64,000 bases of DNA from Parachlamydia acanthamoebae (GCF_000875975.1 NZ_BAWW01000008.1:124001-188000); one strand, 5' to 3'; shown: positions 51,291 through 60,897, counted from the stretch's first letter. Numbers and translations are program-made. The notes: a model not told the origin generated them from the sequence alone.

Positions 51291-52164
51291 TTTGCAATTG
51301 CTCGCGGATACGTTCTAATTCAGTTTTACAATGCACAACCAAATGCGAGACTTGAACATCGGGTGTTTTTGATCCAATCGTATTGATTTCGCGATGCAAC
51401 TCCTGAAGAATAAATTCCAGATTTTTCCCAATGCGATCATTGGAGGACTGGAAGAGTTGCTTACATTGGTCTAGATGAGACTGGAAACGGACAACCTCTT
51501 CTGCAATGTCAATGCGATCAGCGTAAATACAAATTTCACGAAGAATTCGCTCATCATTTTCGACGCTGCCGGGCAAAATTTCTTCCAGACGCTCTTTCAA
51601 CTTTTGCCGATATTTTTCAGTCGCCTGTGTCGAGCTTCCCTTAATTTCATCAATCCCTTTTTGGAGGGAAAGAAATCTTCCTTGCATTTCTTTCTGCAAA
51701 GATTCCCCTTCAATTGTTTTCATTTCCATCAACTTCAGAAGAGCAGCTTCCACAACTTCTTTAATGGAAGCCCTATAAATCTCTACATCAACGAATTCTT
51801 CATCACTAACGATCATCCCTGGAAAGTTCAAGAAAAAATCTAAGTTAACTTGTTGATTGCATGCGGGTAATGTAGCTTGCAAGGTTTGGCAAACGGATTG
51901 CAATTGCTGAGCAAGCGGTTGATTGAGTTTTAATTTTCGAGATGCATTTTCTTCAAATGCGGCAGTTAATTTAAGACTAATTTGTCCGCGAGACACTTTT
52001 TCTGCGACCCATTTTTTGATATCGCTATCAAATTGAAGAAACTCACGGGGAAGATTCGTTTGAACTTCCAAATGTTTCCGGTTAACAGATTGAATTTCGA
52101 CGGTCAAAGTTCCAATCGGGGTAGAAGCTTTGCCGCGCCCGTAGGCAGTCATACTTTTGAGCAT
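51280..52164 (-). CDS. yicC: YicC-family endoribonuclease
   Basis: The 294 residues start MLKSMTAYGRGKA (family signature MTGYGR) and include SVNRKHLEVQTNLPREF near 30 and KIGKNLEFILQELHREINTIGSK-like sequence near 245, all typical of YicC/YloC. The family was recently characterised as an RNase that acts on small RNAs in E. coli. It heads the gmk operon. The start at 52164 gives the usual N-terminus. Confidence 0.9.
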   Translation of the reverse strand: MLKSMTAYGRGKASTPIGTLTVEIQSVNRKHLEVQTNLPREFLQFDSDIKKWVAEKVSRGQISLKLTAAFEENASRKLKLNQPLAQQLQSVCQTLQATLPACNQQVNLDFFLNFPGMIVSDEEFVDVEIYRASIKEVVEAALLKLMEMKTIEGESLQKEMQGRFLSLQKGIDEIKGSSTQATEKYRQKLKERLEEILPGSVENDERILREICIYADRIDIAEEVVRFQSHLDQCKQLFQSSNDRIGKNLEFILQELHREINTIGSKTPDVQVSHLVVHCKTELERIREQLQNVE

Positions 52165-52280
52165 GCAATTAACCGTTTAGTGTAAGTGATTTTTCCACAG
52201 AATACACTGTGTAAGACATTAAAATCCAGAAAAAAACAGCTATTTCATTCAAATATTAATTAACATAAATCAAATTAAGC

Positions 52281-52309
52281 TTGATCGTTTTTATCAATTT
52301 TTCTAGAGT
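52281..52309 (+). promoter_or_regulatory. Possible promoter of the transsulfuration operon
   Basis: TTGATC (52281-52286) and TAGAGT (52304-52309) are separated by 17 bases. The start would be near 52316, giving a leader of about 20 bases. Both hexamers deviate from consensus, so this is moderate evidence. Confidence 0.45.
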
Positions 52310-52335
52310 CGCAATCAAAGAACTTGAGGGCCGCC

Positions 52336-53322
52336 ATGTTCCATCCTACCATTTTAGATGTTATCGGAAATACACCTCTAGTTAAACTCAATAAAATTAA
52401 TCCTTATCCACATGTCACAATCCTAGCTAAGGTTGAATTTCTAAATCCTGGCAGCAGCATTAAAGACCGAATTGTCAAATATATCATCGATGATGCGGAG
52501 AAAAAGGGATTACTAAAACCTGGCGGAACGATTGTTGAAAACACATCTGGTAACACGGGTGCAGCCGCTGCTATGATCGGTGCCATCCGAGGCTTCCGCG
52601 TAATTTTAACCATGCCAGATAAAGTTAGCAAAGAAAAGCAAAATGCGCTTAAAGCTTATGGAGCTGAGATCATCGTTTGCCCAACTTCTGCTTCTCCCGA
52701 CTCCCCTGAACACTATGTCAATCGAGCCAAACAATTAGCACAAGACATTCCTAACAGCTTTCGCATTAATCAGTACGACAATCTCAAAAACCCGGAAGCT
52801 CACTATCTCACCACGGGACCCGAAATTTGGGAACAAGCCCAGGGGAAAGTGGATTATTTTGTAGCCAGTGCAAGCACCGGAGGAACGATCACAGGAGTTG
52901 GTCGCTATCTTAAAGAACACAATCCCGAAGTAAAAGTGATCATGCCAGATCCAATTGGGTCTATCTACTATGATTACTTTAAAACAGGGCACATTCCGCC
53001 AGGGGGCAACTGCAATTACCTTTTAGAAGGGATTGGGGAAGATCACATCGCACATGCATTAGACTTTTCTGTCGTCGATGACGTTGTCCCTGTGACAGAT
53101 GCAAATGCTTTTCAAGTTACTCGACAACTCGCCACCATGGAAGGCCTATTGGCTGGAGGATCTTCTGGAGCAAACGTTTGGGCTGCCCTAAATTTAGCAA
53201 AATTCTTAACAAAACCTGCGACCATTGTCACCGTCCTACCTGATGGAGGAGTCAAATATTTAAGCAAAATATTTGACAATGAATGGATGGAAAATCACCA
53301 TTTACTAGAGAGAACCCTATGA
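52336..53322 (+). CDS. Cystathionine beta-synthase
   Basis: A fold-type II PLP enzyme of 328 residues: NPGSSIKDR with the PLP lysine (K43), phosphate-binding NTSGNTGAAAA (about 72-82), STGGTITGVG (about 182-191) and GGSSGANVW near the C-terminus. The EGIGEDHIA region and lack of a cysteine-synthase complex motif favour cystathionine beta-synthase over cysteine synthase. There are no CBS regulatory domains. The start ATG 52336 follows GAGG. The stop overlaps the next start (ATGA), forming a reverse transsulfuration operon from homocysteine and serine to cysteine. Confidence 0.85.
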   Translation: MFHPTILDVIGNTPLVKLNKINPYPHVTILAKVEFLNPGSSIKDRIVKYIIDDAEKKGLLKPGGTIVENTSGNTGAAAAMIGAIRGFRVILTMPDKVSKEKQNALKAYGAEIIVCPTSASPDSPEHYVNRAKQLAQDIPNSFRINQYDNLKNPEAHYLTTGPEIWEQAQGKVDYFVASASTGGTITGVGRYLKEHNPEVKVIMPDPIGSIYYDYFKTGHIPPGGNCNYLLEGIGEDHIAHALDFSVVDDVVPVTDANAFQVTRQLATMEGLLAGGSSGANVWAALNLAKFLTKPATIVTVLPDGGVKYLSKIFDNEWMENHHLLERTL

Positions 53323-54464
53323 AATTCGCAACAAAAGCTATCCATATTGGCTATGAGCCAGAACCTCTTTATGGGGCAGTCATGCCGCCCATTTACATGA
53401 CATCCACTTTTGAACAAGAGGCTCCAGGTCAAACGAAAGGATATGATTACACACGAGGCGGCAACCCCAATTTTACTCTTCTAGAAAACCTGTTAGCTTC
53501 TTTGGAAAATGCCCAGTATGCCACCGTATTTTCTTCCGGAATAGGAGCCTTAACAGCCTTGGTCAGCCAACTAAAACCGGGCGATAAAGTGATTGGAATG
53601 AATGGCGTTTACGGAGGAACATACCGCCTTTTTCATCGCATTTTTGCTCCCTTTGGTGTCCAGTTTCAATCGATTAATCCCTCAAGCCATGATGAACTTG
53701 AAGCAACTTTAAAAAAAGAAGCCCCAAAGTGGCTGCTTTTTGAAACGCCTACAAATCCCCTCTTGGAAGTTTTTGATATTGAGTTGCTCGCAAAAATAGC
53801 TAAAAAGCACGGCATATTAAGCATTGTAGATAACACCTTTGCAAGCCCTTACTGTCAAAATCCGCTAGATTTAGGTGTAGATATCGTATGGCATAGCACA
53901 ACGAAATACATTGGAGGACACTCAGATGTAATTGGCGGCGTTGTAATGACCAATGACGCAGAGCTAAAAAAAGAACTCAATTTTCGACGCCTTTCATTAG
54001 GCGTTAACCCAAGCCCTTTTGATACGTGGTTGATTACACGTGGAGTCAAGACATTGGCTGTGCGCATGGAGCAACATCAAAAAAACGCCTTTGCTATTGC
54101 ACAGTTTTTAGAACAACATCCAAAAGTTAAAAAAGTTTACTATCCAGGACTTCCAAGTCATTCTGGACACGTGATTGCTAAAAAACAGATGCGTAATTTT
54201 AGTGGAATGGTTTCGGCAGAATTTCAACTTGAGCTCGAGCAGACAAAAAAACTCATTTCATCTTTTAAGCTTTTTTCGCTCGCTGAAAGCTTAGGCGGCG
54301 TGGAATCTCTCGTCAATCACCCTGCTTTGATGACTCACCTCTCGATTCCTCCCGAAGAGCGAAAAAAGATGGGAATCACCGACGGGTTAATTCGCTTTTC
54401 AATAGGAATTGAAGACGCAGAGGACTTGATCGAAGATCTCGACCAAGCCCTGCAAAAAATTTAA
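53319..54464 (+). CDS. Cystathionine gamma-lyase/gamma-synthase-type enzyme
   Basis: A Cys/Met-metabolism PLP enzyme of 381 residues: YDYTRGGNPNFTLLE (about 39-53), SSGIGALTAL (about 72), VVDNTFASPY-like IVDNTFASPYCQ (about 168) and the PLP lysine in HSTTKYIGGHSD (about 196). The C-terminal SLGGVESLVNHPA is typical. Pairing with cystathionine beta-synthase argues for the lyase direction (cystathionine to cysteine). The start overlaps the previous stop by four bases; the frame also opens upstream at 53283. Confidence 0.88.
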   Translation: MKFATKAIHIGYEPEPLYGAVMPPIYMTSTFEQEAPGQTKGYDYTRGGNPNFTLLENLLASLENAQYATVFSSGIGALTALVSQLKPGDKVIGMNGVYGGTYRLFHRIFAPFGVQFQSINPSSHDELEATLKKEAPKWLLFETPTNPLLEVFDIELLAKIAKKHGILSIVDNTFASPYCQNPLDLGVDIVWHSTTKYIGGHSDVIGGVVMTNDAELKKELNFRRLSLGVNPSPFDTWLITRGVKTLAVRMEQHQKNAFAIAQFLEQHPKVKKVYYPGLPSHSGHVIAKKQMRNFSGMVSAEFQLELEQTKKLISSFKLFSLAESLGGVESLVNHPALMTHLSIPPEERKKMGITDGLIRFSIGIEDAEDLIEDLDQALQKI

Positions 54465-56066
54465 TTATCTTTGCTCAATAACAACATCCATTAGATCATC
54501 ACATGCGGACTCTTCATCTGAAAGAAATCCGCATTCAGAGTCAGAATCAGTTTCAGAATCATGCGTTGAATCCACCCCAGTCCTTTTTTCATCTCCAGAT
54601 TCCATTTGATCCGTGAAACTTTCATCAAGTTCCGTATCTGCCTCCAACCACATTTCCCGTTCTTTATTGGCCTTAAGCTGTTTTTTAAGGTCTTCGTTTT
54701 TGTCAATATTTGATACAAGCCGTAACACTTTTTTACTTCTATCGTTTGAGTTCGATAGATTGTTTAGATTAGCCAATTCCTGAAATTGGCCAAAGGAAAT
54801 ATGCATGACATCCAAAAGAAGAAGAAAACTCTTGGATGAGCCTTTCAACAAAGCAAAACAACAATTTTCATAATCCATGGCTAATTTTGCAGCACGCCAC
54901 AAACCAAAAATATTTTCTTCTATAAACCAAGGAATGACACTTTCTCTATCAGAAATCATTTTTTCAATGGATTCAAAGTCTTTATCCCGAATAGCTTTCA
55001 ATATGCTCTTTGCTTGTACATCGATGACATACCATGCTTTTCTTAAAGAAGAATCCTTTACAATAAGCGGTAAAAGATCAAGTAGCCTGCTTTTCAATAC
55101 CTTTATATCTCCATCAAAAACCTTCAAGTATTCTTCAATTGAGCTGAACAATCTACTCAGAACGATAAGAAAAATTTCAGGGGTTCCGACTTTCAATGCA
55201 TAGAGACAAAGCTCAAAACGATCGGGAATATCAACGACATAAGGTTTATCTAAATAATCCCCTCCAAGTTCTGTATCCCAAATGGGATTTTTTAATATTT
55301 CTTGGACAACTTTGGAATCTCGAATCACAATTGCGTTTGTTAAATTAATGACGTTTTGTCCGATTGTGTTGTTTATTTCTTTGAGGAAGCCGCCCTCTAT
55401 CGTTTTAAACCTTTCTAGAGATCCAAATAGTTTTTTTATGACCAGATGAGAAATTTTTTCGGGAGCAATTTTCAAAGTATAGGCACAAATATCATATTTT
55501 TTTACGAGTTGGACTGTTTTCGATTTATCTGCGGAGTACTCTTGTACCATTCCCTGATTATACCAAGATGTTTCGCAATTTCTGGAATCGAGTAATAGCT
55601 GGACCAATTTTTGGCTTTTCATGTCAATTGCAGAGTATAAATTTTTAACATCGGCTTCAACTCCAAATCCAATCAGAATTTTCACAAATTCAATCGGCTG
55701 TGTAGAAACATCCAAATAAGCTGAAAGCTCCTCTTTCAAATTCTTATTCTCTAAAAAATTAGCGAACACTGAAAATTGTAAACAATTGATTCGTTTCATA
55801 TCAGGGAATACTCTACACGCACATCGGACAATTTGTAAAACCTTGGCACACACTTTCTGTTGTGATGATTCAATTTTGCGACTGGAAAAAACCTTAGATT
55901 GTCGAGCAAAAATACGAATCAACTCATGTGAATATGCTTGCAACGTTTTGCAAGCCAATGAAGCAGCATCTAAATCAACTGGATTTAAGCGAGACAGGAT
56001 GTTTATAAGAGGAAGATCAGGAAGAGATTCGATGGTCAATTGATCAGAAGGCGAAAGGGGTGTCAT
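54465..56066 (-). CDS. F-box protein, candidate ubiquitin-ligase effector (paralogue 1)
   Basis: Residues 14-50 read as an F-box: SLPDLPLINILSRLNP, then DLDAASLACKTLQAYS. F-boxes bind host Skp1 and are found in bacterial effectors of amoeba symbionts. The remaining about 430 residues are helical repeats of a weakly ankyrin-like kind (LDVSTQPIEFVKILIGFG, LVQLLLDSRN) that would select a target. The last 60 residues are very acidic. It shares its N-terminal F-box and repeat with the gene at 56393-57547. The start at 56066 follows AAGGA at 6 bases; no signal peptide, as expected for type III export. No enzyme motif seen. Confidence 0.7.
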   Translation of the reverse strand: MTPLSPSDQLTIESLPDLPLINILSRLNPVDLDAASLACKTLQAYSHELIRIFARQSKVFSSRKIESSQQKVCAKVLQIVRCACRVFPDMKRINCLQFSVFANFLENKNLKEELSAYLDVSTQPIEFVKILIGFGVEADVKNLYSAIDMKSQKLVQLLLDSRNCETSWYNQGMVQEYSADKSKTVQLVKKYDICAYTLKIAPEKISHLVIKKLFGSLERFKTIEGGFLKEINNTIGQNVINLTNAIVIRDSKVVQEILKNPIWDTELGGDYLDKPYVVDIPDRFELCLYALKVGTPEIFLIVLSRLFSSIEEYLKVFDGDIKVLKSRLLDLLPLIVKDSSLRKAWYVIDVQAKSILKAIRDKDFESIEKMISDRESVIPWFIEENIFGLWRAAKLAMDYENCCFALLKGSSKSFLLLLDVMHISFGQFQELANLNNLSNSNDRSKKVLRLVSNIDKNEDLKKQLKANKEREMWLEADTELDESFTDQMESGDEKRTGVDSTHDSETDSDSECGFLSDEESACDDLMDVVIEQR

Positions 56067-56392
56067 ATTTTTCCTTGTAAAACGATTAGTTCTTATTTCC
56101 AAATACCGGAAACAAATTTATACTAATTGAAATGTCCTATAAGAGATTATTCAATTAAAAGCTGGCGATATCCATTTCGATATAACTTTAATATATCTCT
56201 CAAATTTTATTTGGAGCGATAAAGCCCCCTTTATCTAATCAAAAAGATTAATTAAAATCAAATCCATTGTTTGATCATTTTTTATTTTTAAATTCAGATA
56301 AACTTTGATTGAATTAAAAAAAGGAAGTGGCTTTACCATAGTAAATTACTATGGTAAAGCCACTTCCATTTAAGATTATAAAATGACTAGAT
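56067..56392. other. AT-rich spacer between the two F-box genes
   Basis: It contains the 22-bp stem terminator at 56323-56367 and the likely promoter region of paralogue 1. I see no further gene. Confidence 0.6.
56323..56367 (-). terminator. Very long intrinsic terminator (22-bp stem)
   Basis: A 22-base arm (56323-56344, containing GTGGCTTTACC) is exactly inverted at 56346-56367 with one base between. A run of seven A before it gives a U7 tract on the minus strand, so it should end the F-box gene at 56393. The stem is longer than terminators usually need. Confidence 0.9.
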
Positions 56393-57547
56393 TCAAAAAG
56401 AAGTATTTAAAGGATTATCAAAATCAGGAAAGTCTGCATCATCTTCTGTATCGTATTCAGAATCACCTTCTTTCGAAATGAAAGAAATATCTAAATCTAT
56501 ATCCATTTCATCAGGGGATTCAGAAGTTGAGTGTTCTGATTTATACTCATCATGTCGATCCGTTGGATCCAATAGCGTTGAATTTAGATCATCTTGGATT
56601 GTTGTATTCAGAGGATCCTCAGGAATTAAAAAACTTCTTAAGAGTGTTTCATCATCTAGGGCTGTTATATCGAAATCCCAGTCTCGATAAGTTTCATCTA
56701 GCTTCGTTACATCGAAATCTTGCAGGGTTTCATTGAGATCTTGAGTTGTTGTATTTAAAAGATCTTCTAGAAGTAAAAAATCTTCCCACTCTTCATCATC
56801 TTTTGAATCCAGTGTTGTTATATCAGGGTCCCACTGAGTTGTATTTGGATCCTCTTCACAATAAACTTCAACACAATCACTGTCTGTATCTAGTTCGGTA
56901 TCTGAACAATCATCATCAAAAGTTTCATTCAATGCGGCTTCAAATTTTCTAAAAACCATTCCGGCAATTTCTGGGGTTACGCAATAAGACTTTATATTGT
57001 TAAAAATAGAATCTGTGTGCACTATCTCTAGTGTCTTATCGTTATCTAATTGCCATTTAAAAATTAAGCCCCCATGATCTTTTAAATCATTAAAGCGAAT
57101 AGAAGAGAGCAAAAGTGCAACTAATTTCTCATCGCCTTTTTGTACAGCTTTGCACAAATTTTCAAAATCAACGATAGCACCTAACTTTAAAAAATTCGCC
57201 ACAGTATCTAGATCTTGTTTTTTTACATCCAAGCATGCGGATAAATTAAAATCCAAGCCATTTTGCAAACTGTCTTGTTCTGAATAATTTCTAAAACTTT
57301 CTAGACCTATTTTGAAAAAAAATAAAGATTTGTTAATCGTTGTTGCAACCTCTGACTTAAATTTTTTTTCTTCTTTCATATATTTTAAAGAAATGTCAGA
57401 GATTACACTATAAAAATGAAACTGTTTGCACGCTAAAGAAGCAATCTGTTTATTCGAATGTGTTAAATTTCCAAACACATTCATTAAACAGCTTGGAGGA
57501 AGATCAAATAAATGAGGCTTAAAATTATTAATATTATTTAAATTCAT
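56393..57547 (-). CDS. F-box protein, candidate ubiquitin-ligase effector (paralogue 2)
   Basis: Residues 14-50 match paralogue 1: FDLPPSCLMNVFGNLTH, then IASLACKQFHFYS. A repeat region (LDVKKQDLDTVANFLKLGA, LCKAVQKGDEKLVALLLSS) also aligns with it and resembles ankyrin helices. The C-terminal half (about 210-384) is extremely Asp/Glu-rich, with repeated LDPT/LNTT/DLNETL-like motifs, and is probably disordered. It should act in the host as a Skp1-binding adaptor. The start ATG at 57547 follows GGTGA; a TTG at 57559 is also in frame. No signal peptide. Confidence 0.7.
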   Translation of the reverse strand: MNLNNINNFKPHLFDLPPSCLMNVFGNLTHSNKQIASLACKQFHFYSVISDISLKYMKEEKKFKSEVATTINKSLFFFKIGLESFRNYSEQDSLQNGLDFNLSACLDVKKQDLDTVANFLKLGAIVDFENLCKAVQKGDEKLVALLLSSIRFNDLKDHGGLIFKWQLDNDKTLEIVHTDSIFNNIKSYCVTPEIAGMVFRKFEAALNETFDDDCSDTELDTDSDCVEVYCEEDPNTTQWDPDITTLDSKDDEEWEDFLLLEDLLNTTTQDLNETLQDFDVTKLDETYRDWDFDITALDDETLLRSFLIPEDPLNTTIQDDLNSTLLDPTDRHDEYKSEHSTSESPDEMDIDLDISFISKEGDSEYDTEDDADFPDFDNPLNTSF

Positions 57548-57686
57548 TAAAATCACCAAAAATAAAATATTCTATTAAAACCGCGTGAATTTTATATTAT
57601 TTATTATTGATTATCAAGTATAATAATTATTTAATTAAAATTATTCGCAGGTTAATAGATAAAATCAAATTTAAAGGATATTAATA

Positions 57687-57989
57687 ATGTCATCTCCTGT
57701 ACATGTTCCCTCAAATACTTATGTGCATACCTCTTTGCAAGAATCGACCAAAAAACGGGGAGCGCTGATCTTAGTTGCGGCTGCAATCAGCCTCATCGCG
57801 ACAGGCATTTTATTGACAGCCTCTACGCTTGGATTGGCGGGAGGAATTGGATTTTGTATGACAGGGGTAGGAATTCCATTAGGAATTCTAGTCATAGCCA
57901 TTTCGACAGGCATCCTGTGTGCAGCTGGGGCTGCAGGATATGGAACATTTTATTTAAGCAAGAAAGGGATTTCTAAATTAATGGAATAA
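57687..57989 (+). CDS. Inc-like small membrane protein
   Basis: The 100 residues carry two long hydrophobic segments (about 26-50 and 53-80) separated by a very short Gly/Met turn, the bilobed pattern of chlamydial inclusion-membrane (Inc) proteins. The N-terminal 22 residues are polar, with no Sec signal; the C-terminal tail is short and basic. It sits beside two F-box effectors. AAAGGA precedes the ATG. The Inc call rests on topology only. Confidence 0.6.
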   Translation: MSSPVHVPSNTYVHTSLQESTKKRGALILVAAAISLIATGILLTASTLGLAGGIGFCMTGVGIPLGILVIAISTGILCAAGAAGYGTFYLSKKGISKLME

Positions 57990-57993
57990 AATA

Positions 57994-58020
57994 GAGGAAT
58001 TAAATTAATTATAATTCCTC
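57994..58020. terminator. Stem-loop between convergent genes
   Basis: GAGGAATT (57994-58001) pairs with AATTCCTC (58013-58020) across an 11-base AT-rich loop. It lies five bases after the Inc-like gene stop and 7 bases before the reductase stop. A U tract is lacking. Confidence 0.5.
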
Positions 58021-58027
58021 CGGAGAT

Positions 58028-58633
58028 TTATTGAATGGCTTGTTGCACAATTTGTTTTAATTCAGATCCTGCTTGCGGATTTTTTAGCTTTCCCTGAGAG
58101 TCAAAAGCCTCTAAAGCATTAGGAACAACGAACTGCTGCGAGATAACTGTCCCCCCAATTCCTTCAATAATCGAACGTAAATGCGCAAGCCCTCGCGTTC
58201 CCCCTCCTTGACCAGGTGAAGCACTCATCAGAACAAATTTTTTCCCTTTGAAAGCATCTCGAGATGATCCTCCATCTTCGCTGCGAGAAGCCCAATCTAA
58301 AGCATTTTTTAAGACGGCTGAGAGCGAGCCATTATATTCAGGTGAAGCAATGAAAATCACCTGATTTTGAATCAACAATTGACGCAAACGTTTGGCATCA
58401 TTAGGCATTCCTTGTTCCTTTTCGATATCCCCATCGTAAAAAGGCATTGGATAATCTTTTAAATCGATAAAGGTTACGGTTGCCCCTAGCTGCTTAGCTA
58501 AGTTTCCTGCTTCCGTAACTAGTTTCTTATTGATTGAATCGGTCCTCGTGCTTCCTGAAAAAGCCAAAACTTTTGTCTCAGCGCTCAGCATTGAGCTAGT
58601 GAACAATGACAAAGCTAATACTAATTTCCACAT
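58028..58633 (-). CDS. NADPH-dependent FMN reductase with a signal peptide
   Basis: A flavodoxin-like fold of 201 residues: FSGSTRTDSINKKL (FMN phosphate loop, about 25-38), YPMPFYDGD (about 61-69), ASPEYNGSLSAVLKNALDW (about 96-114) and SASPGQGGG (about 137-145), as in azobenzene/chromate reductases. Unusually, residues 1-18 form a Sec signal (KLVLALSLFTSSMLSA then ETK), so the enzyme should be exported. Cytosolic homologues start at about residue 20. It could be a redox enzyme of the periplasm, though NADPH is not expected there. Confidence 0.8.
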   Translation of the reverse strand: MWKLVLALSLFTSSMLSAETKVLAFSGSTRTDSINKKLVTEAGNLAKQLGATVTFIDLKDYPMPFYDGDIEKEQGMPNDAKRLRQLLIQNQVIFIASPEYNGSLSAVLKNALDWASRSEDGGSSRDAFKGKKFVLMSASPGQGGGTRGLAHLRSIIEGIGGTVISQQFVVPNALEAFDSQGKLKNPQAGSELKQIVQQAIQ

Positions 58634-58694
58634 AAAAACTCCTATTTAAGAAAAAGGGTGTAGAATGACACTGTCACTCTAGATTTTTTTAATT

Positions 58695-59729
58695 CTAAAT
58701 TTTACCAGACCCATATAACAGGAAACTACTTGAAATCCCTAAATAGATTGCTGTTACAACAATATCTGTGAGCATCAAAACGACGGGACCTGCAGCGACT
58801 TTGGGATCTAATGAGATGCTGTGCAAAACAATAGGCAGTAGAGACCCAAATGTGGTAACAGCCAGCATGGAAAAAATAATGCTCAAAGCAATTGCAATCA
58901 GCGGTTGATAGCGGTGATCCCAAAAAAAGTAGACACAGCCGATCAAGATTCCACAGGTTATGCCTAATAAAATAGCCGTTCCCCATTCCACAACAACCCG
59001 CTTAAAAACTCTTTTCCAGGGAATTTGTTTGTAATGTAAAAATTGCAAACTTAAAGCCATCGATTGCATTGAGACAGACTCCCCCAGAGTTAAGACCAAG
59101 GGAATAAACATGGCAATCACAATAAATTCATGCAAAACCATGTGAAAATGACTGGCAATCAATGCACAAATCAAGCCTGCAGCTAAATTACAAAGCAACC
59201 ATGGCATACGATAACGAAATTCTTGAATACTCGATGTTAATTTACCCAACTCAACCGATAGACCAACCAGCTGAAAAAGCTCTTTTATTTGCTTTTTTTC
59301 ACGGTAAGGAGCATGTTTATGGTGATTAACCGACATCTTTGCTGGTAATTCAAATAATCCGCAAAGCCTGCCCTCCAAATCGGTCACAGGAATGGCAATC
59401 AGCTCATGCTGAGCCATCAGCTTTAATGCGTGTCTGAGAGATTCATCCTGGCTAACACTGATAACTCCCCTGCGACATATATCGCTAAGCTTGGCTTCAT
59501 GTTGACTAAATAGAATATCGCGAGTCACAACGATTCCAAGTAACCTGTTCGTATGATCAATCGTGTAGAAATAAGGCACTTCATGCGTGATTTTTTTCCC
59601 TTGCAGTGACTCCAATAATTCACCAATCGTTAAATTGTCATAGAAGGCTGTTTCGACTTCCACAACATAATAACCAATGGGTGTATCTAATTCCTTTTGG
59701 GTCAATCCTTCGGAAAAATTCAATCGCAC
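58695..59729 (-). CDS. MgtE-type magnesium transporter without N domain
   Basis: Two CBS domains (about 20-75 and 85-135) precede an MgtE membrane domain of five helices (about 175-340). Motifs are PLVLTLGESVSMQSMALSLQF (about 213) and the acidic pore segment VVLMLTDIVVTAIYLG near 316. The N-terminal MgtE_N superhelix of typical MgtE (about 450 residues) is missing. It likely imports Mg(II), possibly Co(II). A GTG start at 59729 with GGAG 7 bases upstream is used. It follows rnhB by 33 bases. Confidence 0.8.
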   Translation of the reverse strand: MRLNFSEGLTQKELDTPIGYYVVEVETAFYDNLTIGELLESLQGKKITHEVPYFYTIDHTNRLLGIVVTRDILFSQHEAKLSDICRRGVISVSQDESLRHALKLMAQHELIAIPVTDLEGRLCGLFELPAKMSVNHHKHAPYREKKQIKELFQLVGLSVELGKLTSSIQEFRYRMPWLLCNLAAGLICALIASHFHMVLHEFIVIAMFIPLVLTLGESVSMQSMALSLQFLHYKQIPWKRVFKRVVVEWGTAILLGITCGILIGCVYFFWDHRYQPLIAIALSIIFSMLAVTTFGSLLPIVLHSISLDPKVAAGPVVLMLTDIVVTAIYLGISSSFLLYGSGKI

Positions 59730-59762
59730 ATCTATACTCCATGAAGAGGTATTGATGTTTAA

Positions 59763-60461
59763 TTAACATATGCTGCAATTTAATGCTTCCGCAAACATCG
59801 ATTTGATGGGTTCAAATGTCTTTCGGTGAATAGGACAGGGACCATGCTCTCGAAGAGCATCTAGATGTTGTTGAGTTCCATATCCTTTATGCTGCGCAAA
59901 TCCATAGGCAGGCCATTGTTGGTCGAGTTCAACCATCAAGCGATCGCGTGTTTCTTTAGCGATTATGGAAGCTGCTGCAATACAAAGAGAAAGGGAATCT
60001 CCATGAATAAGCTTTTGACAAGGAATAACGGGGTGGGGGAGTTGTAAACCATCAACGAGCAAAGTTTGAGGCTGACTCGAAAGTTGATTCACGGCATCAA
60101 GCATAGCTTGAATCGTCGCTTGTAGAATATTGATCGTATCAATGATCTCAGTCGCAACAATTCCTACGCCATAAATGACTTTTGGGTGTGTTGTAATTTC
60201 TTGAAATAATTGGGCACGCTTCTGCGGAGTTAATTTTTTACTATCATTAACCCCGGGAACCCGAAAACGTGGGGGAAGGATACAAGCAGCAGCAACTACA
60301 GGTCCTGCGAGAGGACCTCTACCGGCTTCATCGACTCCAGCTACAAGCTTGTATCCCTGTCGACGGGCTTTTTCTTCATATGTTGCCATGGTGTGCAACC
60401 TCTTAAGTTCTTGCTCATCAACTTCCTGAGAAGTCTTTCTACGCTTCTGTTGCGGGGGCAC
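59763..60461 (-). CDS. rnhB: Ribonuclease HII
   Basis: Catalytic residues occur in [18 protein letters not shown] (about 43-60) and in the [21 protein letters not shown] region near 150; [11 protein letters not shown] is typical. It removes RNA primers and single ribonucleotides from DNA. As drawn from the GTG at 60461 it overlaps rplS by 23 bases; an ATG at 60389 is an alternative start. RNase HIII is also encoded in this window, giving both types as in Chlamydia. Confidence 0.93.
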   Translation of the reverse strand: MPPQQKRRKTSQEVDEQELKRLHTMATYEEKARRQGYKLVAGVDEAGRGPLAGPVVAAACILPPRFRVPGVNDSKKLTPQKRAQLFQEITTHPKVIYGVGIVATEIIDTINILQATIQAMLDAVNQLSSQPQTLLVDGLQLPHPVIPCQKLIHGDSLSLCIAAASIIAKETRDRLMVELDQQWPAYGFAQHKGYGTQQHLDALREHGPCPIHRKTFEPIKSMFAEALNCSIC

Positions 60462-60873
60462 TTGCAGTCGCTTCAGTATTTTCTTCGATTGCTTTTGTTG
60501 GAGCTACTACGCGTTTGCTACGACCAACTTTGCCTTTAACTTTGGATGCTTTTCCAGAAGTACCGATTAAATAATAAAGCTTTGCACGTCTAACATCGCC
60601 TTCTTTAATCACTTCGATCTTACTGATTCGAGGACTATTTAAAGGGAATACACGCTGCATACCTTCACCGTAAGCAATACGATGCACCGTGAAAGTTTCT
60701 GCGACGCCGCCTCCGTTACGGGAAATCACTGTACCTGTAAAAATCTGAGTACGTTCTTTCTGCCCTTCGATAATGCGGATGTGTACACGCACTGTATCAC
60801 CCACTCTAAAAGGGGTCACATCTTTTTTTAACTGGCTTTCTTCCAGCTTGCTAATGAGAGCTCGTTTGCTCAT
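60439..60873 (-). CDS. rplS: 50S ribosomal protein L19
   Basis: The L19 core is clear: [20 protein letters not shown], then [34 protein letters not shown] and [10 protein letters not shown]. At 144 residues it exceeds the usual about 115 by a basic-then-acidic tail (from about 115, ending [10 protein letters not shown]). The tail coding sequence overlaps the start of rnhB. It lies between trmD and rnhB, the standard order. Confidence 0.95.
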   Translation of the reverse strand: MSKRALISKLEESQLKKDVTPFRVGDTVRVHIRIIEGQKERTQIFTGTVISRNGGGVAETFTVHRIAYGEGMQRVFPLNSPRISKIEVIKEGDVRRAKLYYLIGTSGKASKVKGKVGRSKRVVAPTKAIEENTEATASAPATEA

Positions 60874-60897
60874 GAGTGTTTATCTCCTCAATTTCAT

